Part shown: one piece after another, positions 1 through 12,857 of the stretch
Position numbering within the stretch: position 1 is the stretch's first letter
How the letters are laid out: each line of letters opens with the position of its first letter
Assembly (NCBI RefSeq): GCF_011397635.1
Contig: NC_064769.1
Coordinates: 21,903,207 to 21,967,206 of the forward strand
DNA from: Epinephelus fuscoguttatus
Lineage: Eukaryota; Chordata; Actinopteri; Perciformes; Serranidae
DNA length: 64,000 bases
Direction: 5' to 3'
Program-made: the position numbers and the translations under genes
The notes under the pieces: generated by a model
Told to the model about the DNA's origin: nothing
The model's input: the letters and a program-made list of their open reading frames with translations, nothing else
Database searches by the model: none

Positions 1-587
1 CTGTTTACCAACTCTCATACATCTCGTGCAGTATAATCAAAGTCTCATTTATCCAGTTGTATGCTCAGTACCTCCCAAACAGCTCTTTATGATGTGGAAC
101 TGAAATGAAAGTGAAACTTATATATTCTCTCTTCAAAGCCAGACTCCATTGACAAAATTTTATATACTTTGATGAATCCAAACTAACGTATTTATATAAA
201 AATGGTCATCTGGGCAGTGAAGTATTCCTTTTGGAAGATTATAAAATGTGAAGAGTCATTATCATTATAGCACTACTCTGGGCACACTGCAGTTGTTTTT
301 CTGGGCATTTTAACATATAATGTTACTGGCTGAGCAAGTAGGTTGAACACTCAGTTTATAGGTTAACAGACTCACAACAGGGCTTCAGTGAACTCCTTCA
401 AGATTGCGTAGCATTGTGTTTATCACATAAGTGTTGTGGACATACTGTCATGCACAGACACACCTGGTCCCTTCTGAAACCCCTGAAGAAGCTCAAACAC
501 TCCACTTTGTGTGTGGAAACAGTAATGTGATTTGCCACTATAATCGCCAGTCATACATTAATAAATTGTTTTGTTCTTCCTCTCTAG
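1..587. other. slc27a4: intron sequence of slc27a4 (upstream part)
   Basis: AT-rich sequence with no recognisable coding exon. It ends in a pyrimidine-rich acceptor (tcttcctctctag) directly before the first slc27a4 exon in the window, so it is read as intron. The open frame starting at 431 only becomes protein-like after position 588. Confidence 0.6.
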
Positions 588-733
588 GTGAACCTGGGCA
601 GCTAGTCGGCAGGATCATTCAGAATGATCCCCTTCGGAGGTTTGACGGATATGTCAACCAATCAGCAACCAGCAAGAAGATTGCTCATAGTGTTTTCAAG
701 AAGGGAGACAGTGCCTATCTCTCTGGTTAGTGT

Positions 734-764
<31 letters not shown>

Positions 765-3700
765 TGTGGTATTCACCATATTCTTTGCTGACTGACTGAA
801 TAAATACAATCTGTCACCCTCTTCTCACCAGGCGATGTGTTGATCATGGATGAGTGCGGCCACATGTACTTCAAGGACCGCACAGGAGACACTTTCCGCT
901 GGAAAGGAGAGAACGTCTCAACAACCGAGGTGGAGGGAACTCTCAGCAGGCTGCTAGACATGAAAGATGTAGTTGTCTATGGAGTGGAAGTACCAGGTAA
1001 AAATCTGTCAACATACTTGCTTGATTTTCTTCAATTTTCCTCCCAAAGAAAGTTGTCATTTCAGTTTAGTTTAGAGCTGGGCAAACAACATGTCTGCAGC
1101 CTGTGTGTGTCTTTAAAATAGGTCACTGCTGTGTGTACAGAAAGATGAATGGAATGCTGAACAGATATTTCACAAGAGCCATACTGCGTTAAATACTAGT
1201 TATCACAGCTGCAGTGTCTCGGCTTACTCTTGACTTATTGTGACATTAAATGATTTATAGCATTGTAAAGTGCCATTACATGTAAAGCTGAGCTGCCGCT
1301 GAGGCTCTTTAGACAAATCACAGATGCCACTTTATAGTTGCTGTGATTAGATTAGATATGGGATGACTTTATTAATCTCCAAATCTAGTCTGACATGCAC
1401 GGTGACGAATAACAGAAGATACACAAGTCAGACAGATCACAGCAGACAACATATGAAAGACAAACTGCCACAACAGTAATAACACTAAAGGCCCAAATGC
1501 ACTTAAGTTTTAAAGTACAGCTATTCTTTTAAATGGTCAAACACGCACTTTAAGTGCTACGAGGTGCGTCAAACCGCTTTGACATCATGCCCCTACTGCG
1601 ATCTTGTCAAAGAAGGACCCAGCAACCAATGCGGTTATTTTCTGCAGCTGTAAAACGTCTTTGGAGAGAGCTAAAAGAAATAAAAAGGTAAGTATGTTTT
1701 CCCCAGAGGACAATATTTTTTTTTTTTGAAAGATGAACTGGGATGTCTGGTCTTTAGTGGCTTTACTGGTGTTCTACTGCCAACTAACAGACAAACGCAG
1801 CAGCACACACCCAACAGCTGCCCTCCTTCCTTATGTAACGTTGTAGGTTACTAGCATAGAAATGTACAGAAAATCAGTGGGAGTATCTGTAATATGAAAA
1901 ATTGGCCTAGATAGCGACCTTTTCCTAAAATACCGCTGGTTCTGTGGTGTTGCTATTTCAAATCTGATGCCTGCAGTGCACCCAAAGGTGTTGGTTTTGT
2001 GTCAGCATCGGGACACATATGAAGCAGGGGGTTTGGGGGTCCTCTGCCAGAAAATTTTGAACATCAAACACTTCATTTCCTGCATTTTTGTGCCTTTTTT
2101 GTGTCAATTTTTTTAAGTAAATGTCTTCAATCGTTTCAAAATAAAAGTCTTCTGCAACTCAATGTTTTTATCAGGGAGACATTATCTAAATATTGAGGGG
2201 GACATTTCCCCTGCTTCCCCCTGAAATCTATACCAATAAATGAGCCATAGGAGCATCTATTTACTCGCGATAACAGATATTCCAAGAGGATAGTAGTGTT
2301 GCTCAGGAGCTCGCACTAAATAAAAAGGCAGTATCTTAATACAATCATTTTTATAGAGAGAGGTATCAAGAAGTGTCTTTTTCAATACAAGCAGTATATG
2401 AGGGGAGCACAAGTGAGATGTTGTGTGAAGTCACAAGAAGAGTTCTGCACAGCATTCATGACCTCGTTGCACAAACACAGGCATCCGTCTGACCTTATAA
2501 CTTAGCCGTCTGACATGCCCATTTCTGTGTGCACAGGAGCAGAGGGAAAGGCTGGAATGGCAGCCATCGCTGATCCGTCTCACTCCACTGACCTGGAGAA
2601 GTTTGTGAAGGACATGGAGAAGGCTCTGCCTCCATATGCCAGACCTGTATTCCTCCGCTTCCTTCCGGAGGTCAACAAGACAGGTAAATGCTCTTTTCGC
2701 TGCAATAGGTGTCAGAGTATAATTGTAAAAAGATTTTTAGAAGCAGAGCAATTTTATTTCTGTGCAATTGAAACAAAACAACAGGTATTAGACCACAATC
2801 CATCGTAGCTGGCCTCTGATGTGTCCTAGGTGTATTTTATGTTTTTTGATAAGACTGTACGTCAGACAGTGATGACTGTTATGTGGAAATCTTAAAGGAG
2901 TCAAAGTACAGTGTCCATCCATCTGTTTTCTGCTGCTTATATGAGGTTAAGCAAGGTAGTCCAGAAGTCCTTCTCCCCGGCAGTGTTTCCTGAGGCATCC
3001 CCAATTCAGATGAGATAATTACTCCACAGTGTTCTGCGTCTCCTACCAGTATGGCGTGCCCAGAAAACCTCCAAAGGAAAAGCACCCGGGTAGTCATCCT
3101 CATTAGTTTTATCAGGCTATCAGCCCATAACCCCCAAATATTTGTATTACTTTCATATAATAATACAAATGAAAAATAAAAACAGGAAGTCCTCACACGT
3201 AAGAGGCTAAGACCAGAAAATGTTCGTCTTTTTTCCATTGACACATAGTTGGGATTAATTTTCTGTGATGATAAATTGACTAATGCTATGTTCAGACTGC
3301 CAGCCCAAATTATTATTATTGGGTTTTTTTTTGTTGTTGTTTTTTTGGCATATCCAGCTTGCAGCCAGATTGATTCTCAGAAGTCTGGACAGTAAAAAAA
3401 ACACATGAAATGCAAACCACATTTGATGTTGGTTGGAAATGCAATTCCAATCAGATTACTACAGATGCATGTCAGTCTGGACGCTCAAATTGGATTTCAA
3501 AGTGTCTTTGAACACGACACACAGCGACAACATCATATCCAGGGTGACAGAAGTGCTGAGCAGATTCATGCTGCTACTAGCAGAGCTCTGTGAGGGACAA
3601 CATGAGGAACAAGAGTCTGTGGATAGATGCCAAAGAAATTGTTTGGAGGACAAAATGATGGACCTCCATTTGTCAGGCTTCCACTTTGAAGAGCTGCGTC

Positions 3701-5789
3701 ACCGGCATTGCCACGTAGTTACTGACTCATACATCATTACCATAGCAACCCCTGCAGATAGGTTGTGTATGTCTAGACATGCAAATCTGATCCAATAATA
3801 ATAATAATAATAATAATAATGCATTTTATTTAAAGGCACCTTTCAAAACACTCAAGGACACCTTAAAAGGCACAGTAAAAAAACAAGCAGCAATGTATTC
3901 ATACATCATAAAGTCAATCAAATCAGTAATGTACAGTAATAAGTCAATAAAATAACTAGACAAAAATCATAATCATAAAAACTAGGTGTAAAATCGTCGT
4001 CATAAAGTCATCATCAGTGCAAATCTCAATGTGTGTGTCAACATTAGCTCAAACCAAATATGCCTGAATAAGCTTGAAATGATTTGCCTGCACTTTAAAT
4101 GTAGCCTTATTGTTTCAGCTCTATAATATTGTTTGACTGACATTGCTTTGCAGAGGAAGGCATTAAAGGGGCAATAAGCGAAATCGTCCCCCGTGAGGAG
4201 GAAGCACCGGTTAGCCCCCGCTTTCACTACAGGCAGATTCACTCACCACAGGGGCGAGGAAATAAAACCTAAACAGCCAGCTTAGTTTAGCAGATAGCAA
4301 TGTCTTTCACTCACTCTCAGTCTCTGCTGTGTTTAGTTATTTCCCTGCTTTCCTGTTAGCATTAGCACTTACTCGGCTGCCACGCTAACGCTCCAACTGA
4401 GCCAGGAGCCGGGCTCACGCTTCTCCGCCAGGCTCAGTGAGTCAGAGCTGAGAAGCGTGGGGACGTTAGCGTTAGCCGGCTGCTATGCTAACGTTCCGGG
4501 AGCCTGCTTCTCAGCTCCGGCGAGCTCTGGCGTGGGGACGTTAGCCTGCACTAGTCGGCTGCTATGCTAACGTTCCAACCCAGGCTCACAGGCTCACGGC
4601 TCCCGGAGAAGAGAGGAATGTTAGCTTTAGCTCCCACAGTTAGCACTAGAGCTACTACGGCTACTGGAGTAGCTTGCAGCTATAGAGCGCTTCTGCCAGC
4701 TCTTCTAGTCACTGAGCCTCGCCTCCATTTCAGCAAATATATTACATTTATTACAGGTACCATCATCATTGAAGTAGGCAGGGGAATAGCTAAACACAGC
4801 CGCCAGACTGCCCGCCGGGCTACATTTTACAATGCTAATTGCAAATTAGCTGGGCTGCTGAGCTACTCACCTAACACAACCGAAACGCCTGACCCATTGC
4901 TGGGACTGAAGCTCCGGACATTAACCCATGCTACGATTGTAACATTAAATTTAATTGAATTGACATAGCGATATGTGCCTAACGTTACTGTAACACTAAT
5001 TAAAACAGACATTTGACTTTATGTTGTACCTGTCCAGGAGAAGAAGAGCTAGCTCCGAGTCAGACTGTAGCCCCTTTAGCTCTCGTAGTGCTCTCCACCT
5101 TGGAAATGCAAGGCCAATGTTAATCCGAGTTCTGTCCCTTTCTTTATCCGACAACTTCTTCGCCAACAACCGTTGTTTCTTTAGAGGTAAAGTCAGATCC
5201 TGGTCTTCTTCAGGTGGACATTCTGCTCCCTGCCATTTCATTTCGAAAATAACCGCTGCCATTGCTCACTGGCTGTAGCGTTTTATAGGGAGGGAGGGCC
5301 AAGGGCTCCGAGAGGAGGGGGGGGGGGGTTCACATGAACGTGCAGCAGGGGACCGGCTTGTAAACAATGGGCTGGAGATCAACACAGAGAGAGGGTGTGT
5401 GAGGTCATGCTATACTCCAGATGAAATTACACCTCTAGTTCTTCACATAGCAATTTTTTAATTCCTTCAATCTAGAAATGATGAATTTCGCTTATTGCCC
5501 CTTTAACGCTGTGTTTCTATATTTTTTAAAGCAGTAAAGACAGTGAAGTACGGTTATTCTAAGACATGTTAATGGCAACTTAATTGGGAAAATGAAACAC
5601 CAACATATTTCTCTTTCTCTTTCTTTCACAGGAACGTTTAAGTTTCAGAAGACGGACTTGCGCCGGGAAAGCTTCGACCCCACTGTGGTGTCAGACAGAC
5701 TGTACTTTATGGATTCCAAAAGAGGATGCTATGTGCAGCTGGACGAGGAGCTTTACCGTTCCATACTGTCAGGGAAACACAAATTGTGA
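588..5789 (+). CDS. slc27a4: long-chain fatty acid transport protein 4 (FATP4/SLC27A4), last four coding exons, 5' partial
   Basis: Coding exons are 588-725, 832-996, 2537-2683 and 5632-5789 (stop TGA), all with GT..AG borders and phase-1 joins. They give about 202 C-terminal residues of a family usually near 640 aa. FATPs are membrane acyl-CoA synthetases that activate and take up long- and very-long-chain fatty acids at the plasma membrane and ER. The block containing [20 protein letters not shown] is the FATP/VLACS signature of the AMP-binding enzyme. The C-terminal subdomain includes [13 protein letters not shown] and TGTFKFQKT. The ATP-binding P-loop-like motif would lie upstream, outside the window. 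Some stretches ([18 protein letters not shown]) resemble FATP1, others (LSRLLDM, YGVEVPG, FKFQKT) FATP4. Linkage to ambp, ptgds-like and exd3, all human 9q genes, favours slc27a4. The paralogue call is an inference; membership of the family is firm. Confidence 0.82.
734..761. repeat. (CA)n microsatellite
   Basis: An uninterrupted run of CA dinucleotides a few bases after the donor of the first slc27a4 exon. It is intronic. Confidence 0.9.
997..2536. other. slc27a4: slc27a4 intron, no gene seen
   Basis: About 1.5 kb between exons ending at 996 and beginning at 2537. It is AT-rich with no protein-like frame. The acceptor is tgtgtgcacag just before 2537. Confidence 0.6.
2912..3120 (-). mobile_element. 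LINE 3'-end remnant, antisense
   Basis: Read on the minus strand, this matches by eye the 3' end of the same fish non-LTR retrotransposon found at 52414-52830. Shared features are the CATCCATC tail, the 'ctgctgcttat' segment, gaagtccttctcccc, and the 'cgtgccc..aaacctccaaagg' segment. It is frame-broken and lies in the last intron of slc27a4. Family assignment is from pattern memory, without a library search. Confidence 0.5.
3405..3798 (+). other. intronic stretch with open frames, no recognisable product
   Basis: Two overlapping plus-strand frames of 62 and 121 codons stay open here inside the slc27a4 intron. Neither has a motif I recognise or splice signals that join it to the slc27a4 frame, so it is listed as non-coding. 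Confidence 0.4.
3793..3821. repeat. (AAT)n microsatellite
   Basis: About nine AAT/ATA trinucleotides in tandem, followed by gcattttatttaaaggc, a start common to several fish dispersed repeats. Confidence 0.85.
4167..5502. mobile_element. TTAA-flanked terminal-inverted-repeat DNA transposon
   Basis: The left end AGGGGCAATAAGCGAAAT at 4167 is an exact 18-bp inverted copy of the right end that finishes at 5502. Both ends are flanked by TTAA (4163-4166 and 5503-5506), the target duplication typical of piggyBac-type and Kolobok-type elements. The 1,336-bp body includes GC-rich internal repeats around 4380-4590 (recurring ctgctatgctaacgttcc and gtggggacgttagc) and a minus-strand coding remnant near the right end. 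It sits in the last slc27a4 intron. With only one short conserved frame it looks non-autonomous. Superfamily choice between piggyBac and Kolobok is open. Confidence 0.8.
4996..5262 (-). pseudogene. transposon-encoded protein fragment
   Basis: An 88-codon minus-strand frame near the right end of the TTAA element. The lysine-rich segment [12 protein letters not shown] is followed by a domain around [12 protein letters not shown] and [12 protein letters not shown]. In my recollection this pattern (RWR.LR.LKG...D.E.A..LLD.Y) recurs at the N-terminus of fish proteins of transposon origin. The frame stops after that domain and no nuclease follows, so it is probably the first exon or remnant of a longer protein. 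Not tested by search. Confidence 0.45.
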
Positions 5790-7450
5790 TGAGCAGGCTG
5801 ACCACTACATCTACACATGTACACATAGACACACACGCATACAGAAAAGACATTAATGTGTGACCAGGATAGCAGAATGCAGGACCTCGCCCCAGTATAC
5901 AATGCATTTAAAGTAATAGCCATACACACTCCATGCATCCGTACTCATATGCCAACACATACACACACATTATATTCCCCAAACCCACTTTGCTCTTTGT
6001 AATCCCGAAAAACACACACACACACACACACACACACATAGCACCACTCCATCCATCCCCGGCTACTCCTCTCGCTACCTCAGCAAACACAGAGAGAGGC
6101 ACAAACCTAGTAACCAGGTCGATTTGGTAACTTGAAACCACCCTTCATAGCCATACACTCCCTGCCCACACAGGCCTCAAGACAGCCACGTCTGGCCATC
6201 CTGGTCCATCAAACCACGTGTTGCTGGGGGACACTCCTTGGGGGGACACAGAGTTCAGGCTCCCTGGAAACCAGAATGCAAAACTTGAAACTGCAGATAA
6301 CCACAGACTTAAAAGGATGCTGAGAAGAATGTGGATTCAGTACAGAAACTGTGCACAACAGAGGGACCTACGAGGACCTAAACTGTCACTCGGTTCGTTG
6401 TATCGTCAGCGAGATTGTTTTGTGAAAGACTGAAGGCTCTACCGTCGACTCAACCTGCACAATTAGCCCGCAGTGATAACCCTGTGTGACAGCTTTACTC
6501 TATCTGAGGTTAACTGTGTCCTCCTTTCTGCCCTTGAGATGAAATGAGTAAAGGACACCAAGTTTTTTTTAAAAAAGGGAACAACAGAAGGATGTGAGGG
6601 ATTTTGGAAAGCATTGGACGTGTAACCCACGGTTACAGAAGTTAAATTTAGACCAGTGGTTGAGGCGGAAAGATCTACTAAAGTGCAATAGGGCTCCAGC
6701 GTTTGCAGTGCAATAATCAGCCGCACCACAGGAGAGCTGATATAAAAAACAAAGCTTTGTATTTAAATATGTCACACCAAATATATTTAAGTTGTAGTGC
6801 TTGTTTACATATTTAAGAAAATATGGAAGTTTTAGTAATTTATGTTTAAGCTTTCTCTTTTGTTATAGTGCAGGTTATTTTTGCTTTACGTGTATCCAAA
6901 TCTTCAGTAACTTTTGAAGTCCTCAAAAATGAAGCTGCAGTATGCATTTTATATCAGCTGCTGGAACACAAAGTCAAGTGGTCTGACTGATCCAGCCCTG
7001 GGCTAAATCAATGGGGCTATTTCTGTAAACACATGCTGACATGCAGTGTGTTTGCGTGGCTGTGTTGTGCAGGTTTTGTCCGAAAAGGTAGACTGTCGTA
7101 CGGTGTGTGTATATTCTTCTGAAACTGAAAGAGGACTTTACTGGAGATAAAGAAGCACCAAATCGCACCATCAGCGAGGACTTGTGTTTTCAACAATACT
7201 CTGGTGCTAAAGACGGATGTTCTGCCAGACACAACAGAGCCGAAAGATCCAAAGATTCAAAGGCGGGAGTGGGGACGTTGTGACGGAGGGGGTTGCGTCG
7301 AAATGGAACAGTAGAAGAAGAAGAAGAAACCGTGCTTTGTCATCGATGTTTTGTCTGTTGCTTGCACTAGCTGTCATCAGAGGTTGTAGCAGCATGAATG
7401 AGCATCATTATCCACGCAAGCAGAGCACTGTGCCTTACTGTGAGTTCACC
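5790..7450 (+). other. slc27a4: slc27a4 3' UTR and downstream sequence
   Basis: This follows the slc27a4 stop directly. It holds a (CA)n run at about 6011-6037 and several short frames with no recognisable domains. I see no canonical AATAAA within the first 1.6 kb, so the 3' UTR end is undefined. Confidence 0.4.
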
Positions 7451-7458
7451 TCCCAGAT

Positions 7459-7704
7459 TCACAGGCCCTGGCCCACATCATAGTACCTGTCTCGTCTGTC
7501 TTCAAATTCCCCGTCATAGTAGCCTCGCAAAGCTGGCCTAAATCGTGGGAGCTCATACTTCTTCTTAAAAATGATCTGCGTAGAATCCCTGGCAGCACAG
7601 CGACTGGCGCCTTCGTCCTGCCAGGTGCAGGAAGAGGTTGTGATAATGTCTAAGTGGGCAAGAGTCCAAATTTTGCAAGCAGTGGTGCCCCCAGGGTGGG
7701 GCAT
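7459..7704 (-). other. unidentified 81-codon open frame
   Basis: This minus-strand frame has protein-like composition, with a charged C-terminus (KKKYELPRFRPALRGYYDG, then EFEDRRDRYYDVG). I do not recognise it. No splice partners or polyA signal were identified. It could be a fragment of a retrocopy or of a transposon protein, or chance. Confidence 0.2.
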
Positions 7705-8035
7705 GGCCTCCCTGATAAAACAGCTATCCCCAACACTTGCGAAAATAATAGGAGGCCAGTATCATCATCTTTGAGAGGCTTTGTCTCACTCATTTTTTAA
7801 GCTAGCCCAAGGTATTGGTATCTTGTGAAACTAGACAACCTTAGGCATCAGTTGGTACCGACCACATTGGCAAGGCGGGGCGGGGGCTGAATGAAGCCTT
7901 GCAATAAGGTTAAATTTTGGTGAGGGAACAACTGGCACATTTTCAAAGGGGTCCCTTAAAATGTCACGTCAAGATATCTCAGTCTTTTTTCACGAAAAGG
8001 ACATCCACCCTGTTTGAAGAACAAAGAATCCTTTA

Positions 8036-8662
8036 AAAGGCTTGGATGGTATCTAATTTTTAATACCTTCATAAGTTCCTGAAATTTCACCAGGGTATAC
8101 ATTATAAGACAGTATTATTGTGCGGCACTAACCCAACCCCACGACTAGCAAGACTTAGCTTTTGCAGTATAATAAATAGTAAGTATATTTTCCTTATTTA
8201 ACAACAGAATACAACAATTCAAGTTTCTCTCTTTAAGCACACAAAGACAAAGACAACGTAGTTGACCTATTAACCCACAATTAAACATACTTCATTCAAA
8301 CATGACAGAAACAAAATTAAACTTACCAAAACTGACTTGGTTAGTCTTGTTAGTCCTTCAGGTAGTTAGTCCACTGTCCCAACAATGAGCAGCTCTGATT
8401 TGGTCGAAATAAACCATTAATTTACCGAGTTAGATGTAAAAATGTGCCATTTACAGTAGTGTAATGTTATCCCCACAACCACCAGCTGCCTGTTCCACCA
8501 GTGGAGAGTAGAGACTGACCTCTGGTGGTGAGTGCTGTTCACTACACACAATAAGTTTAATAGAAAGAGGACTGACTGAATTTTTGTCGGTATTGAAAAT
8601 CATAAAGTCAGGATTTTTTAATACCCTGGTATACCGTAATACCATGATCTTGCCCAAGCCTA
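8036..8662. mobile_element. possible degraded TIR element
   Basis: The left end (ggcttggatggtat, then ttaatacc) and the inverted right end (ggtatt..accatgatcttgcccaagcc) are imperfect inverted repeats of the GGCTTGG..TGGTAT type. No clean target duplication is seen and the interior is non-coding. Confidence 0.35.
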
Positions 8663-10601
8663 TCAGCAAACATGCATTGATACTTACTACATTTGTTCCA
8701 CTATCAGTCTGCGCACATCAGATCTTTAGTAACGTTAACTGTAAAATAAGAAACCAAAGTACTATGTGATTCCTTAAGTCTCTTATTGACCTAGTTTTCA
8801 ACAAGCCTACATACTTTAACAGCATAATCAAATTCCTGAAATTCAGTTATGGTTTTTTAATGTGCCACCCCAAGATTGTCAGTGGCCCTTTCCGGGGCAA
8901 AATACAAAATATTTCTGGGGGCGCCACTGTTTGCGAGACTGCTGTCACAGCGTCTTGTCTTCCTTTGAGTCTCTTCCGGTCTTAGTCCAAACTGTAACCT
9001 TAATTTATCTTCTAGATATTCGTTACTTGTTTGGGTTTTTTTTTCCCTTCTTTTTTTTGGGGGGGGGGGGGGGGGTCTTATAGATATTGTATGCCCGAGA
9101 CTCCGTTTGCTCAGCACCTTTACTTGACGCCTTCATCATCTGTCTGCCAACCACTGGTCCTTTCCCTTCATCCATCTCTATTCTCTTCCCTCCCTGTCCT
9201 TGGCCTTCCATCCCTCTGAGCTGGCACTGCCGTTTGATCCTTTCTGTCTGCGTCAGGTACCGAGCCTCCATTCTCTGCCATGTCTGCTTCATCTTGTTGT
9301 GCTGATGTTCAGACAATGGTTTAAACTGTAGTTATATTCATTCCTAATTGGAGTTTGTTTAGTGTTTGATGGGGCGGGCTTTTTTAAGATTGTTCTGGTG
9401 ACCTAAAGCTCCAACTACACACTCAGAATTGTTCGCAAATATCTTTTGCCGATGTGTGTTGTGCGTAGTCTGCCATTACCCTGTGACTTCTTGTCTTACT
9501 TTTGCAACTGACCACATCCCAGGCCACCTACAGTACAGCCAGGCTGGCCGTCGCCAACAGTGGTTGTGTAACTGGCTGTAGTGTAGAGGACTTATTCATC
9601 ATTAGTTTTCTTGCAGCAACGCTTTGTTGTTCTCCACGGACTGATTCTCGATATCTTTAAACGGCTTTTCTTAGTTGGTACTTTGCACTGACTGACACAT
9701 TTGACCTTGGCGGCTGCAGTCTGTTGACAGTGATCGTCAAAGTTGCTCTCACCTATTACTTCCCTGTTTCGGGGGAAAGACCAACAAAGCCATTTGACAG
9801 AAATTGAGATTCATCCCTGCCTCCTCTGTGGCTCAAAGAGTCTCGCTCTCACTTATATTTATTCTTTAATGAGTGTGTAATGTTCTCATGAATGTCTGAA
9901 ATAGCAAATGAGTGACCAATGACGATGATGATGATGTAAAGTGTAATTTACGTATCTAAGGGAACACAGTTTGGCTGTTATGATGCTTGTGGCTGAGGGG
10001 TTTGTTAATCCCTACCAATCAGTCCCACGGCAGAGCACTCTCAATACGATGTTTCCATTTTTCACTTCTTCTTTTTTTTTTTAATAAGTTTAAATTATTA
10101 TTTTTTTGAAGGAACTGTTAATTATACTTCGATTGTTTATACTTTGATTGCTGTATGTGTTAACTTTTGTTTTCTTTGTGTGAAGTCAGAGCTTTTGTGA
10201 TTTTGGTATAAAACGGGATTCATGCATGAGTGTAAGACAATCGAATGGCAGTTTTTGTTTTTGTTTCTTCTTTTATTTTTACCTTTTTATAAAAGACACT
10301 AGGAACCAGCCAGGGAGGAACTTTTTTTGGATTCAGTTGGTGTAGTAATAGATGTTGACCAGGAGCCAATTTGCTGTTTCTCAGCTCATAAATATTGTTT
10401 CAAATGTAGATTGTTAAACCGGATATGTCAACTGAAGGCCTGCAGGGAGTGAGGCAGGGTGTATAGAAGTTTTGAGACACCTGTTTGACCACTGGGGGGC
10501 GCTATGTCCTTTCTCATGAAAGGGAGAGTGAAGGAGGCACCATGTCATCATTTTATCATTGCAGCAGAGGACTAATGAACAGACCTAATGATTACAACTT
10601 T
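8663..10601. other. intergenic, no gene seen
   Basis: Low-complexity T/G tracts (9036-9078) are followed by AT-rich sequence. The open frames at 8857-9316 overlap one another on both strands across the homopolymer tracts and have no domain. Confidence 0.5.
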
Positions 10602-11034
10602 AAGGAACAGTGTGTAGGATTTAAGGGGATTTATTGGCAGAAATGAACTATAATAAGTATGTTTTCTTTAGTATATGATCACCTGAAAATAAGAATTGTG
10701 TAGAATGAGGCGTTTTATATCTACATAGGGAGTGGGTCCTTGTCCATGGAGATTACCATGTGGCACCACCATGTTTTTACAGCAGCCCAGAGTGGACAAA
10801 CCAAACACTGGCTCTAGTTCAGCCCTCTGCGACGAGCCAAACAGTGTTGGAAAAACTCCGATTTATAGTGTGAAACTGCTGTAGTCAGTGTTTTTACCTG
10901 TTTTAATCACCTGGTCCGTTTGTTACGTCTCCGAATAAAACCCCCCTGAACCCCGAAAACCAAAGGAATCCTAATTGGGAGATTCTTCAGCTTCTTCACC
11001 ACTAGATGCCACTAAATCCTACACACTGCTCCTT
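10602..11034. mobile_element. MITE with 22-bp terminal inverted repeats
   Basis: The left end AAGGAACAGTGTGTAGGATTT and the inverted right end AAGGAGCAGTGTGTAGGATTT differ at one base. The interior (catgtttttacagcagccc, ggacaaaccaaacactggct) resembles a fish MITE that I recall as abundant. A related but partial copy is in exd3 at 46655-46915. No transposase is encoded. Target duplication is unclear. Confidence 0.7.
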
Positions 11035-12857
11035 CAAACTACTGTAGAAATATGTTTATGAAAATGAAACTTTATTTATATGTTAAACAAATTTAAAACA
11101 TCTAAATGGTTTAGTTGGCCTGCTGATATTTTTATTTTCTTCCTCATTTTTTTTTTCAGCTCAGAAACAAATGACCATTTTCCAGGTCCTCTGCCTGTTT
11201 TAACGTTATGTGACCAATTAAACTGATTTATTTCAGCCCCCTAACACACTCCAACTACAAATTTGGTGAACATACGTTTATTGGGTTGAGCTCCAAAGTG
11301 ACCAATCTTGTGAAAAAGCCTCAGAGGCATCAAACTGTCACCACCAGTCTTCCCAGCTCTTCGTTAGATCAATCAACTTGATCAGAGTCTCTGATTGTAA
11401 AAGCACTGTAAAAAACACTGGTGATCAAAAAACAAGACACTTCTAAAATCCTAGTTAAGTTTGTAATGTGGAGATCATTACAGGCCTTATAGTGATTCAG
11501 GAGACCTGGCTGAAGAATTGTAACATTTCTGTGTCTCTGGTCTCGCTGTCCCTCATGCCTCTGATCAACATCTTCCCACGCTGCTTTTTGCACTTATTGT
11601 TTGTCTGTTTTTCCCCGTCGTGGTCCTCAGGAACATCGAGCATTGCTAGAGAAGGAAACGAGTTTGTACACGTCTGCCTATGTGTGTGAAAGTTTTTATT
11701 GTTTTTATTTTGTCGTCTCGTCGCACAGGTGGCAGCTTGTGCGGAGTGTGTAGGGGGAGGTCTGTGAGGTGTGCTGTGTGTGTGACACACTGATGTCCTC
11801 TTGTCCACTGAAGGCTAGCTGTATACATCGTGCATTTCAAGAGAATGAGATAAAAGCTGCAAATGGAAAATCATTATTAATAAAAACTATTTAAATTGTT
11901 CACTTTGACTCAGGTTGTTGTAACACTTGATTTGATTGATGCCTGCTGCATGTAGCTCAACCACACAGATTTTGACTATTAAAAACCCAAAACATGGCAG
12001 TGATATTGTAACAAGTTAACAGCACAGCCATTTACCCTAGAAACGCTGTGCTCAATGTACCAAACACTGGGTCAGGCAGTTTACTTTGGGTCATACTCGA
12101 ACAATTTCCTGTTAGATAACTTCCAGTAAAACTGACCTAAAAAGCGTTTGTTTGTCTTTTTTTTTTTTTTTTTTTTAATAAACTGTGTTTTTTTTGTTAT
12201 GAATTAATAAACAGTATGAATGGCCCCTTTAGGTAGTCTAACAATCAAACTATTCTGTCCAATGTCACATGTAGTACATATACTTAAAGGACTACTGTAT
12301 TAAATCAGGAAAAAACAGCTTGCTCATCCAGTACCTCTCATGCTGTTGCATCACAGAGTTTAGTATTGGAAGGCTAAATATCATTTTATATCACTGATTT
12401 GAATGGAAAAACAAAAACAGATTTTTGCTTTGCTTTTTTCCTCACTGATTGAAGTTTTCATTTATGAAAATATTGTGTCATGCAGCTTGTGTGAGCCAAC
12501 ATTGTATCATCATACTGTATATGTTTATCAAAGAAAACACAAATTATGAGTTTGAGCTTATTAACATTCATGCTCACAGTTATGAAATAGGTGCAGAGTT
12601 TATGTTAAGAAAAGTTTAAAAATAAACATAATATTTTACATTAAAAAATGTAAAACTACATGTAAATATACACACATGCATCCATACCTTCATACTCATA
12701 CACACATCGTACATCACACACCTCCGTACAATCATACATTCATTTGAAATGACATAAAAGTGTATGAGTATCAGGAAAGCAAAGAAGTTACACTGATAAA
12801 TAAATGTTTATATATAGTTATATCTTGTTTTTTAATGGTTTGTGTCGTTTGGTTTGC
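11035..12857. other. intergenic, no gene seen
   Basis: AT-rich sequence with several AATAAA words (for example near 11878, 12177 and 12207) and a T18-type homopolymer near 12158-12176. No coding exon is recognised. The AATAAA words could belong to a very long slc27a4 3' UTR, but nothing ties them to it. Confidence 0.4.

Noticed and set aside
4564-4968. 134-codon plus-strand frame inside the TTAA element
   Set aside because: Its start lies in GC-rich subrepeats, its composition is not protein-like, and it has no recognisable domain.
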